Source of the DNA: an uncultured Cellvibrio sp.
GTDB lineage: Bacteria > Pseudomonadota > Gammaproteobacteria > Pseudomonadales > Cellvibrionaceae
Length of the DNA stretch: 5,644 nt
Assembly: GCA_946886255.1 (NCBI GenBank)
Contig: CAMPIG010000322.1
Span: 1-5,644, forward strand
Direction: 5' to 3'
The notes below the pieces were generated by a model. That model was not told where the DNA came from and searched no databases. It saw nothing but the letters and a program-made list of their open reading frames with translations. The translations under genes and the position numbers were made by a program. Positions 1 to 5,644 of the stretch are shown here, piece after piece. Each line of letters starts with the position of its first letter. Within the stretch, counting starts at the first letter, position 1.

Positions 1-202
1 CTGCTTCCGTGCGTAAGCTAACACTTAACTGACGCATGATTTATTTTGTGCGCCAGGTCCGTGAGCCAGTGAGGTGCGGGCGCACAATGAATGTGCGTAA
101 TGACATGAAAGAAAATCAGCTATGCCGCATCAACAAGAAGATAAAAACGAACGAATAACGTTTCTGAACAGAATCTTTTTTTGTGGCGCTATGCATAAAT
201 GC
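1..202. other. Intergenic region downstream of the kinase gene
   Basis: No convincing gene is present. There is a stem-loop at 81-97 (CGCACA, five-base loop, TGTGCG), and GTGCGC at 48-53 can alternatively pair with GCGCAC at 80-85. The octamer GTGCGTAA occurs twice, at 9-16 and 93-100. On the plus strand a weak AT-rich hairpin (TTCT/AGAA, about 162-173) is followed by seven T residues at 176-182, a possible poor plus-strand terminator. On the minus strand, past the kinase stop codon, I see no GC-rich stem followed by a T-run, so where the operon transcript ends is unclear. Confidence 0.5.
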
Positions 203-2134
203 TTAGTGCGAATGGTGGGTGCGTCGGTGTCCATCATCAGTGTCGTCGACCAGCGCGGTGCCTTTTTCAATAATTGTCAGGATTTGCGCTAATTCCACCG
301 GTTTTACCAGATGGTGATTAAAACCGGCACTGCGAGATAGATCGCGATCTTTATCCTGGCCCCAACCGGTAACCGCAACCAGAACGCACTGGCGGGTTTC
401 CGGAAACTGACGTAACAACCGCGCCAGATCATAACCATTCAAGCCCGGCATGCCGATGTCGAGAAAAGCAAACTCAGGCATAAAATTGCGCGCGATATGT
501 TGTGCGGTTGATCCTTCATGGGCCGTGCGGACATCGTGACCCAACGCGCTGAGCAGTGTGGCCATGGTCGCCACGTAATCCACGTTGTCGTCCACCAATA
601 AAATGCGGCGCGGCGCTTGTTTGTGTGCGGTAGTAGCGGGTGATTTTTCAGACGCGACAAAGGGTGCGGTTGCACTGGTTAAGTACACGCGAAAACTGCT
701 GCCCAAACCGGGGCCGCCGCTATGGGCAACCAGTTGTCCACCGTGCAGTTCTACCAGGCGTTTTGCCAGTGCCAGACCGACACCGAGACCAGCGTGAGTG
801 CGCTCAAGGGTTTGATCAACCTGGGTGAACATATGGAAAATATTCTCAAGCATATCCGGTGCCAAACCGATGCCATTATCGATGACTTCCACGACGACCT
901 TGTCGTCTATTAATTCGCCGTTGATACTGATCAACCCACCGCGATTTGTGTACTTGGCAGCGTTGTTTAGCAAATTGGAAAATACTTGCGCAAGACGAAT
1001 CGGATCCGCATCGATGTACAGGGGTTCCTCGGGCATACTCACACTGAGTTGATGGCCACAATTTTCAATAAAACCACGACTGGCTTCTACGGCATCGCGC
1101 ATGATGGACTGCACATCCGCGCGTGTTTTGCTGATGGTTAACTTCCCGGTCGTGATGCGCGAAACGTCAAGCAAATCGTCCACCAGGCGCACCATTTGTT
1201 TGAGCTGACGCTCCATGACGGATTGTGCGTTGGCGGCGATGGCGGGGTTGGTATCTTTCGCGCGCAGGATGTGTAAGCCGTTGATCAAGGGCGCGAGGGG
1301 ATTGCGCAATTCATGGGCGAGGGTTGCAAGGAACTCATCTTTGCGTCGATCTGCCAGACGCAAAGCATCTTCAGCCGCTTTGCGTTCGGTCATTTCGTGT
1401 TCCAGCGATTGATTGGATGCTTCCAAAGCCCTGGCCCGACGTTCGACTTCGCTGAGCATGTCATTGAAGGCATCCACCAGCACGCCGATTTCATCTTCCG
1501 TAAATTTCTTGGCGCGCAGGGAAAAGTCGCGGCTCTGCATCACCTGGCGAGCAACATTGGTCACCGCGAAGATCGGTTTGGTTACCGCGCCGCGCAACCA
1601 GGTGGCCACCAACAGTGCCAGCCCCAGGCTGGCAATCAACACACCTACCAGGATGATGGCATAACCCACCAGACGGGCACCCAGCTCGTAGCGGGCATGA
1701 ATATAAACCGCGCCGAGTAGCTGATCGTTTTTGACGATCTGCTGCCAAACCTGAATACGATTGCGATCAATGATGTATTCGTTGATCGTTTGCGGCTGTG
1801 GGGGTGGGGCAGACTCCAGCTCACCGTCGTTCGAATATTCGGCAAAGATTGTCCCGGTATCGTCGTACAGCACCGCTCGCAGAATCATCGGGCGGGTGCG
1901 CAATAACTCCAGGTTTTCCTTACCGGTGGCTGGATCATTAAATTCCAGTGCCGGTGTGCTGACTTCCGCAATGATGTTGGCCTGGGTTGTCAGGTCTTTG
2001 ATCACACTGTCGCGGTAGGTGTTGAGGTCATAGGCGAGCATGACGATCGCATAAGTCACCAATGCCGTCAGCGTGGTGGCCATGATCACCAGCATCAGGC
2101 GGTTGGAGATCGACCGTTTGGCAATACGCATCAT
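203..2134 (-). CDS. Hybrid sensor histidine kinase: CHASE8-like sensor, HAMP, HisKA, HATPase, receiver
   Basis: An inner-membrane sensor kinase of 643 residues that should autophosphorylate on a histidine and pass phosphate to its own C-terminal receiver. Seen in order: a membrane segment at about 12-34; a periplasmic region at about 36-150 resembling CHASE8 (STPALEFNDPATGKENL, then AVLYDDTGTIFAEY); a second membrane segment at about 154-178; HAMP at about 178-232 with TKPI; a short coiled coil to about 260; and the H-box LAHELRNPL with phospho-acceptor His274. The ATPase domain has the N-box NLLNNAAKY (387-395), DNGIGL (419-424) and GLGVGLAL (449-456). The receiver (about 510-625) has Asp515/Asp516, phospho-acceptor Asp559, Thr589 and Lys611. 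All catalytic residues are present. The tail after 629 is rich in Asp and His. The start ATG overlaps the stop of the YfiR-like gene as ATGA, with GGAG eight bases upstream; a second ATG follows immediately. There is no Hpt domain or separate regulator gene in the window, so the output is unknown. CHASE8 is assigned by eye; the kinase class is certain. Confidence 0.95.
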   Translation of the reverse strand: MMRIAKRSISNRLMLVIMATTLTALVTYAIVMLAYDLNTYRDSVIKDLTTQANIIAEVSTPALEFNDPATGKENLELLRTRPMILRAVLYDDTGTIFAEYSNDGELESAPPPQPQTINEYIIDRNRIQVWQQIVKNDQLLGAVYIHARYELGARLVGYAIILVGVLIASLGLALLVATWLRGAVTKPIFAVTNVARQVMQSRDFSLRAKKFTEDEIGVLVDAFNDMLSEVERRARALEASNQSLEHEMTERKAAEDALRLADRRKDEFLATLAHELRNPLAPLINGLHILRAKDTNPAIAANAQSVMERQLKQMVRLVDDLLDVSRITTGKLTISKTRADVQSIMRDAVEASRGFIENCGHQLSVSMPEEPLYIDADPIRLAQVFSNLLNNAAKYTNRGGLISINGELIDDKVVVEVIDNGIGLAPDMLENIFHMFTQVDQTLERTHAGLGVGLALAKRLVELHGGQLVAHSGGPGLGSSFRVYLTSATAPFVASEKSPATTAHKQAPRRILLVDDNVDYVATMATLLSALGHDVRTAHEGSTAQHIARNFMPEFAFLDIGMPGLNGYDLARLLRQFPETRQCVLVAVTGWGQDKDRDLSRSAGFNHHLVKPVELAQILTIIEKGTALVDDTDDGHRRTHHSH

Positions 2135-2733
2135 TGGGGCGTCTCCTGTTCTACGGTCAAGGCGACTGAGAGCAGCCGGGCACTGAGTTTGAGGTTATTG
2201 CGGCGCGCACAGGAGAGTGACACATCGAAACCGATACGGTCTTGCAACAAACGGAGATTAATAGTGCTGCCGGATACCAGCCCCTGCGAATTTTCCGTCA
2301 CAATCAAAAATGCCTGCTGTTCAGCCAGCTGCGCCAGGCGGGGCAGGTGATGTTCTGCATTGCGGCCGACAAAAACGATATGAGGCTCGTTGATCCGTTC
2401 AACGAAGCGAGTTTTGAACACCTTAATAGCGCGGCCGTTAGAGTTGCGATTACGGGTAATCGCGCGCAGTTCATTACCAACTTCAGTGGCATCCAGCAGC
2501 CAGATGCGGTAAGGCGATTGAGGTGTATCGAAGGACGTGGCAGGCCACTCGGTATAATCGAGGAATTTAAACAACATAGCGGCTTTGATCTCGATTTCCG
2601 CCGAGTCGGTAGCATTCGCGGCATCGGCCGCACTGAATGATCCGCAGGTGATGGCCAGCGCGAGATAAACCAAGCGGGTTAACCACTTGCGCCTGGGGGA
2701 CCGACCCTCGGTGTGATCGCACATCGTTAACAT
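2131..2733 (-). CDS. YfiR-like periplasmic protein (DUF4154 family)
   Basis: A secreted protein of about 200 residues, matching the usual 170-200 of YfiR/DUF4154 proteins. It has a basic n-region (RSPRRKW), a hydrophobic stretch (LVYLALAITCGSF) and a likely signal peptidase site near SAADA-AN. The family opening follows as IKAAMLFKFLDYTEWP, then HIVFVGRNAEHHLPRL, FLIVTENSQGLVSGSTINL and a C-terminal IGFDVSLSCARRNNLKLSARLL. In Pseudomonas, YfiR is a periplasmic inhibitor of the CHASE8-containing diguanylate cyclase YfiN. Here the co-transcribed target is more likely the adjacent CHASE8-like kinase (inference). Only one cysteine (near the C-terminus) remains in the predicted mature protein, so the intramolecular disulfides known in Pseudomonas YfiR cannot form. 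The start is uncertain: TTG at 2739, ATG at 2733 and ATG at 2724 are in frame, and none has a strong Shine-Dalgarno. The start lies 4-19 bases past the receptor stop, so reinitiation is plausible. I prefer ATG 2733. The stop overlaps the kinase start by four bases. Confidence 0.88.
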   Translation of the reverse strand: MLTMCDHTEGRSPRRKWLTRLVYLALAITCGSFSAADAANATDSAEIEIKAAMLFKFLDYTEWPATSFDTPQSPYRIWLLDATEVGNELRAITRNRNSNGRAIKVFKTRFVERINEPHIVFVGRNAEHHLPRLAQLAEQQAFLIVTENSQGLVSGSTINLRLLQDRIGFDVSLSCARRNNLKLSARLLSVALTVEQETPQ

Positions 2734-2743
2734 GATCAATGTT

Positions 2744-4693
2744 TTACAGATCCCAAATTAATTTGCCGTAGAGTGCGCGTTCATATTCGCTGCGACCGGG
2801 AGAGGCACCAAATTCCGGGTGTGATTGATCGGTAAGATTCTGCCCCACCAATGAAATTTTGAGGTGCGGGCTGATCTCCCATGCTACACGGACATCCAGC
2901 GCTGTGTAAGCCGGCACCTGTGAACCCTTGAGTTCATCCACATAGCGCAGGGTTGAATCAACTGTTACATGTGACGACAGATCATAAGACGAACGGATAG
3001 AGGAATAGAAGTCCGGATCATCGCTGGCCAAGCCGGTGGTGTTGGAAATATCGGTACTACCGGGCTTCAGATAGACATCAAACGCCTGCGTCACCAGACT
3101 GGCATGCAACCGCCAGTGTTGCAGTGGCTGCCAACTGCCCCAGACTTCCATGCCATAAGTTTCTGCTGTTGCCTGGTTTTCAAATACAAAACCTGTTGCT
3201 GCATCGTTCAGCTCCAGGGTGCGCAATTTATTGTACTCGCTATAAAACGCGGTGACTGACCAGGAAACCCGTGCGATGGGTTGTTGGCGATAGCCCAGTT
3301 CGTATACCTCGGCAACCTCCGCCTCAAAATCGGGGCCGCCGGCAATGAGATACTGGGGAACGCCATCGACGACCGGTGGATCGGTGGGGCTATAAAAATC
3401 CCGATCGATCCGTGAAGGCGTGCGTACAGCACGGGAAACCTTGGTCCATACCAACTGGTTATGTCCCGGGGTCCAGCCCAGTTGAATGCCGGGTAAGGAC
3501 TCCCAGCCGGTGAAGGGATTATCCTCCCACTTGGCACCCAGGGTCAGCTGCAGGTTTTGGGTAAGATTAATTTCATCCTGAATAAACACATTGCGCCATT
3601 GCATGTTCAGGTCTTCAGGCAGAAAAGCAAAAAATATATCGTTATCGATATGATCCGACAGATAGCGATAACCGCCGCCCCACATAAACATCTGTCGCTC
3701 GCCAATCAGGCACTCATGTTGCAATTCCAGATCGATGGTATTCAGGTGTTGCACAAACGCGTTGGGCTGATGGCGTTGGGTATGATCAACATAAGCCTGG
3801 AAGGTCAGCCGGGAACCCGGCGCGAACTCGCGACTGGCTCGGCCGAGAATATTTGCGCCGCTGATTTTTATATCGTCGGTGCCGGCTTGATGCAATCGGC
3901 CGCTGTAGGCATCGCCCTGCAAGGTGAAATGATCATCGTAGCCTTCCCAGTCTGCGCGAAAACCGGTCTGACTACGTTCCCAACCGGTATGAGTGGATGT
4001 TCCGGCAGCCGTGTCGGTGTCATCGTGACGACTGTGCTTGGCATAGATTCGATAAAAACCATTGTTGGTCAATTCACCGCCGTGGCGCACAGCGGCCTGT
4101 TGCTCATGGACACTGCCGCCCACGGAAATCAGTTCACCCTGGGTGTCTTCCGCCGAGCGCGTGACGATATTCACTACGCCATTAACCGCATTGGTACCCC
4201 ACAGGCTTCCGCCCGGCCCGCTGATGACTTCGATACGATCCAGATCTTCCAGTACAACATCCTGCGCATCCCAATACACCCCCGAAAACAACGGTGAATA
4301 CACACTGCGCCCGTCGATCAGGACCAATAATTTATTGGCGAAAGGATTATTAAATCCGCGTGCTGTGATCGCGTAATTGCGTGCATCCACTCGCGCCACT
4401 TGCAGGTTAGGTGCCAGCCGCAAGGCTTCCGGCAAGGTGGTGGAACCTGTGCGGCGAATATCCTGTTCGGTGATAACGAAAACGGATGCCGGTTCGTTAG
4501 CCAGAGGTTTGGGCTTTTTGGAAACAGAGGTGACACGCAACTCTGCCAGCTGCTCGAGTGACAGATCGGCAAGTGTGGCTGCCTGCGATGGAAGTAATGC
4601 ACCGCCGCATATAAATGTGGCAAGCAATATCGCCTTAGGAAAAAGGCGGCGATAACCAAATGTCGAGTGCCGATATACAGGGTGAATTTTCAT
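2744..4693 (-). CDS. TonB-dependent outer-membrane receptor
   Basis: An outer-membrane beta-barrel receptor driven by TonB-ExbB-ExbD, about 649 residues from ATG 4693, in the range of siderophore, vitamin and metal receptors. A signal peptide (basic FGYRRLFPK, then hydrophobic ILLATFICGGALLP, cleavage near SQA-AT) precedes a segment with SLEQLAELRVTSVSKKPKP, a form typical of one receptor subfamily. The plug domain (residues about 62-183) contains VFVITEQDIRRTG, PEALRLAPNLQVARV, ITARGF, KLLVLIDGRSVYSPLFSGVY and the closing GPGGSLWGTNAVNGVVNIVT. The rest is barrel, ending in an amphipathic strand, LYGKLIWDL. An early barrel loop is rich in His and Asp (residues about 220-235). I see no clear N-terminal TonB box or signalling domain of the FecA type. 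It is the first gene of the operon. GTG 4714 also opens the frame, but its only GGAG abuts it, so ATG 4693 is preferred. The ligand cannot be read from the sequence. Confidence 0.94.
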   Translation of the reverse strand: MKIHPVYRHSTFGYRRLFPKAILLATFICGGALLPSQAATLADLSLEQLAELRVTSVSKKPKPLANEPASVFVITEQDIRRTGSTTLPEALRLAPNLQVARVDARNYAITARGFNNPFANKLLVLIDGRSVYSPLFSGVYWDAQDVVLEDLDRIEVISGPGGSLWGTNAVNGVVNIVTRSAEDTQGELISVGGSVHEQQAAVRHGGELTNNGFYRIYAKHSRHDDTDTAAGTSTHTGWERSQTGFRADWEGYDDHFTLQGDAYSGRLHQAGTDDIKISGANILGRASREFAPGSRLTFQAYVDHTQRHQPNAFVQHLNTIDLELQHECLIGERQMFMWGGGYRYLSDHIDNDIFFAFLPEDLNMQWRNVFIQDEINLTQNLQLTLGAKWEDNPFTGWESLPGIQLGWTPGHNQLVWTKVSRAVRTPSRIDRDFYSPTDPPVVDGVPQYLIAGGPDFEAEVAEVYELGYRQQPIARVSWSVTAFYSEYNKLRTLELNDAATGFVFENQATAETYGMEVWGSWQPLQHWRLHASLVTQAFDVYLKPGSTDISNTTGLASDDPDFYSSIRSSYDLSSHVTVDSTLRYVDELKGSQVPAYTALDVRVAWEISPHLKISLVGQNLTDQSHPEFGASPGRSEYERALYGKLIWDL

Positions 4694-4703
4694 AGAAATA
4701 ATA

Positions 4704-4721
4704 ATCGGAGCCACCTCCGAT
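4704..4721 (-). promoter_or_regulatory. Hairpin covering the Shine-Dalgarno of the receptor gene
   Basis: A perfect 7-bp inverted repeat (ATCGGAG, loop GTGG, CTCCGAT on the minus strand) sits 10 bases before the preferred ATG at 4693. The only strong ribosome-binding motif, GGAGG, is in its left arm and loop. When unfolded, GGAGG is 20 bases from ATG, longer than normal. The structure therefore either controls access to the binding site or means the true start is different. The inverted repeat is directly visible; the regulatory role is inferred. Confidence 0.4.
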
Positions 4722-4769
4722 GAACCAGATTTGGCACTTTAAATTGCAAAAAGAAATTTATGATCAGCG

Positions 4770-4788
4770 AGAGAATATTTTCATTATC
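4770..4788 (-). promoter_or_regulatory. Possible Fur-like half-site near the transcription start
   Basis: Read on the minus strand, this begins GATAATGA, identical to the first eight bases of the Fur consensus GATAATGATAATCATTATC, but the other arm is degraded (about 12 of 19 matches). It lies about 10-25 bases downstream of the predicted transcription start, where a repressor would block transcription. Because the region is AT-rich, a chance match is quite possible. Confidence 0.2.
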
Positions 4789-4803
4789 TATATCCGCCTG
4801 ATG

Positions 4804-4831
4804 ATCATAGAACATTCGGCCAATAGGTCAA
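4804..4831 (-). promoter_or_regulatory. Sigma70-type promoter of the receptor-yfiR-kinase operon
   Basis: On the minus strand TTGACC (4831-4826; five of six to TTGACA) is followed after 16 bases by TATGAT (4809-4804; five of six to TATAAT). Transcription would start near 4797, giving a leader of about 100 bases before ATG 4693. This is the best promoter-like pair I found upstream of the operon. The -10 box overlaps an ATGATCA copy; another copy lies 41 bases away at 4760-4766. Confidence 0.6.
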
Positions 4832-5038
4832 CGTTTTGATAATAAAAGAAAATATTAACCAACGAGCCCGCCAGAGCAATTTTTTATGCCAGTCATTATT
4901 TAAAGAGAGGTTTACTTCGTGTTGACGCAGAACTTTTTAAGCAGATAGCACCCAGGAACCGCTCACAAGCACATCTTATAGATGTTGTCATTCGCGCGCT
5001 GAAATACTTCCCACATGATGTGTAGGTTAAGGAGCGCA

Positions 5039-5197
5039 GTGAGTGGTTCGGGGATAAAAATTCTACGATGGATTGCTTTTAATAAAGAGAACGTGGGGAG
5101 AATAATTTTAATTCAACGAAGCATTAACAGATTTTATTCGGGACAGTTACACACCTATCATATCAACTCTAAGTCCGCATTGAATAATTTGATGTAG
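5039..5197 (+). CDS. Possible small basic ORF, unknown
   Basis: A GTG at 5039 is preceded by AAGGAG at 5029-5034 with a four-base gap, and opens a 52-codon frame (MSGSGIKILRWIAFNK at its start) rich in Lys, Arg, Ile and Asn. The ribosome-binding match is the only positive evidence. Composition is that of AT-rich intergenic DNA, there is no convincing promoter upstream, and I recognise no family. An in-frame ATG at 5015 has no Shine-Dalgarno. It is most likely not a gene. Confidence 0.12.
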   Translation: MSGSGIKILRWIAFNKENVGRIILIQRSINRFYSGQLHTYHINSKSALNNLM

Positions 5198-5240
5198 ATT
5201 TTTGATGGAATGAAAATGCTCGTCACCTACGCTAAGTACA

Positions 5241-5456
5241 CTACAACATGAGTAGTCGCCTAAAAAGCGCAAATTCTAAAACAATAAAACTATTGGGTCG
5301 ATGCCATTCAGGTAGGTACTGTGGACTTGCCTCGACATATTGTATGGTGGGCTTTTTGTAATCCATACCGTCTTTTTCGGCAGCGGCGACATTAAAGTCG
5401 GGGTTTGCAGTCAAGTTAGGTACGTATGGGCGAGAAGAGATGGGGGCTCCCAACAT
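5241..5456 (-). CDS. Unrecognised small ORF beyond the tRNA terminator
   Basis: A 71-codon frame from ATG 5456. The first 50 or so residues look protein-like (SSRPYVPNLTANPDFNVAAA, then YKKPTIQYVEASPQYLPEW), while the last 20 are hydrophobic and low-quality. The same frame stays open upstream through the terminator and the tRNA fragment, so its openness may be incidental. There is no clear Shine-Dalgarno sequence in the usual position. It could be the remnant of a larger gene or a chance frame; I do not recognise a family. Confidence 0.2.
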   Translation of the reverse strand: MLGAPISSRPYVPNLTANPDFNVAAAEKDGMDYKKPTIQYVEASPQYLPEWHRPNSFIVLEFALFRRLLML

Positions 5457-5489
5457 AGGCCTCCAACTTTTCAGGGGTACACCAAATAA

Positions 5490-5519
5490 AAAGGCCAGCA
5501 GGTTAATCTGCTGGCCTTT
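5490..5519 (-). terminator. Rho-independent terminator after the tRNA-Met end (bidirectional)
   Basis: A perfect 12-bp stem (AAAGGCCAGCAG paired with CTGCTGGCCTTT) encloses a six-base loop. On the minus strand it is followed by TTTTTATTT-type sequence, and on the plus strand by TTTATTTAT, so it can work both ways. It lies just 3' of the tRNA fragment and fits as the original terminator of that tRNA gene. Confidence 0.85.
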
Positions 5520-5526
5520 ATTTATA

Positions 5527-5576
5527 TGGTAGCTAGAGGCGGACTTGAACCGCCGACCCCAGCATTATGAGTGTTG
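5527..5576 (-). tRNA. tRNA-Met(CAU) 3' fragment, 5' half missing
   Basis: On the minus strand the sequence runs from an anticodon arm with loop CTCATAA (anticodon CAU) through TGCTG, variable region GGGTC, a perfect T arm (GGCGG, TTCAAGT, CCGCC), the acceptor 3' strand TCTAGCT and ACCA. The stretch CACTCATAATG..GGGGTC is characteristic of elongator tRNA-Met; tRNA-Ile2 (CAU, lysidine-modified) is the main alternative. A complete gene would begin with about AGCTAGA followed by a D arm such as TAGCTCAG, but the 68 bases available to the right contain neither. The 5' arm of the anticodon stem is CAACA, with one A-C mismatch to TGCTG, so similarity ends at about 5574. This is a truncated copy, not a functional tRNA, and fits an attachment site for an integrated element. 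Confidence 0.75.
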
Positions 5577-5644
5577 GGGCCGGAATTTAGCGGTATTTCA
5601 TCGCTGACTGTGATGTTAACTGTTGTAGGATGATCAACATGTAT

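Larger units (their letters stand above)
4832..5488. other. AT-rich intergenic stretch with no convincing gene
   Basis: Some 650 bases between the operon promoter and the tRNA-side terminator, visibly richer in A and T than the three genes. It contains a 15-base palindrome at 4971-4985 (ACATCT, TAT, AGATGT) and two weak small ORFs listed separately. I recognise no transposase, RNA gene or further promoter with confidence. It may contain decayed sequence or upstream regulatory DNA. Confidence 0.5.

Noticed and set aside
87..158. 23-residue plus-strand ORF followed by a weak hairpin and T-run
   Set aside because: It has no properly spaced Shine-Dalgarno sequence (nearest GAGG is 12 bases away). 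Its start lies within a stem-loop, and so short a frame is expected by chance.
1313..1720. 135-codon plus-strand open frame inside the kinase gene
   Set aside because: It is antisense to the HisKA/HAMP region of the kinase, with no family resemblance or start signal.
2242..2640. 132-codon plus-strand open frame opposite the YfiR-like gene
   Set aside because: The minus strand holds a recognisable DUF4154 protein with a signal peptide. The antisense frame has no supporting features.
3557..4297. 246-codon plus-strand open frame inside the receptor gene
   Set aside because: It lies opposite a clear TonB-receptor coding sequence. Its translation has no recognisable domain, and its openness follows from the codon use of the real gene.
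4877..4893. Sigma54-like TGGCAT / TTGCT pair on the minus strand upstream of the operon
   Set aside because: The GG and GC elements are one base too far apart (six A residues between TGGCAT and TTGCT rather than five), and sigma54 promoters tolerate almost no spacing change.
4922..4950. TTGACG with a possible -10 on the plus strand, as a promoter for the small ORF at 5039
   Set aside because: No acceptable -10 box lies at 16-18 bases; the best candidates (GATAGC, ATAGCA) match poorly.
1..5644. CRISPR array, insertion sequence or toxin-antitoxin pair
   Set aside because: No regularly spaced repeats, no transposase motifs, no terminal inverted repeats and no paired small genes were seen anywhere in the window.

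Overview
The window looks like a chromosomal segment of a Gram-negative bacterium. The evidence is an outer-membrane TonB-dependent receptor, a periplasmic secreted protein and an inner-membrane hybrid histidine kinase. A CCA-encoding tRNA end and sigma70-type signals also fit a gammaproteobacterium, possibly of the Cellvibrio/Saccharophagus type. That taxonomic guess rests on general style, not on a marker gene.

Layout. Three genes on the minus strand fill 203-4693 and read from right to left: TonB-dependent receptor (4693-2744), YfiR/DUF4154-like periplasmic protein (2733-2131), and hybrid sensor histidine kinase (2134-203). The first two are about 10 bases apart, and the second and third overlap by four bases (ATGA), so this is almost certainly one operon. 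A good sigma70-type promoter (TTGACC, 16 bases, TATGAT) lies at 4831-4804. It gives a leader of about 100 bases containing a weak Fur-like half-site and a perfect 7-bp hairpin that covers the only good Shine-Dalgarno sequence. To the left (1-202) is a short non-coding 3' region. To the right (about 4832-5488) is AT-rich sequence with no convincing gene, only two weak small ORFs.

At the right edge are a strong bidirectional terminator (5490-5519) and, on the minus strand, the 3' part of an elongator tRNA-Met(CAU) from the anticodon arm to CCA. The matching 5' half is absent. This is what the far attachment site of an element integrated in a tRNA gene looks like, and that element would lie to the right of the window.

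Working model (inference). The kinase's periplasmic region resembles CHASE8, the sensor domain of the diguanylate cyclase YfiN/TpbB, whose activity is restrained by periplasmic YfiR. Here a YfiR-like protein is co-encoded with a CHASE8-like histidine kinase and an outer-membrane receptor. Together they could form a three-layer envelope signalling chain (outer-membrane receptor, periplasmic regulator, inner-membrane kinase), parallel to YfiB-YfiR-YfiN but with phosphotransfer as output instead of cyclic di-GMP synthesis. No ligand or output partner is encoded in the window.
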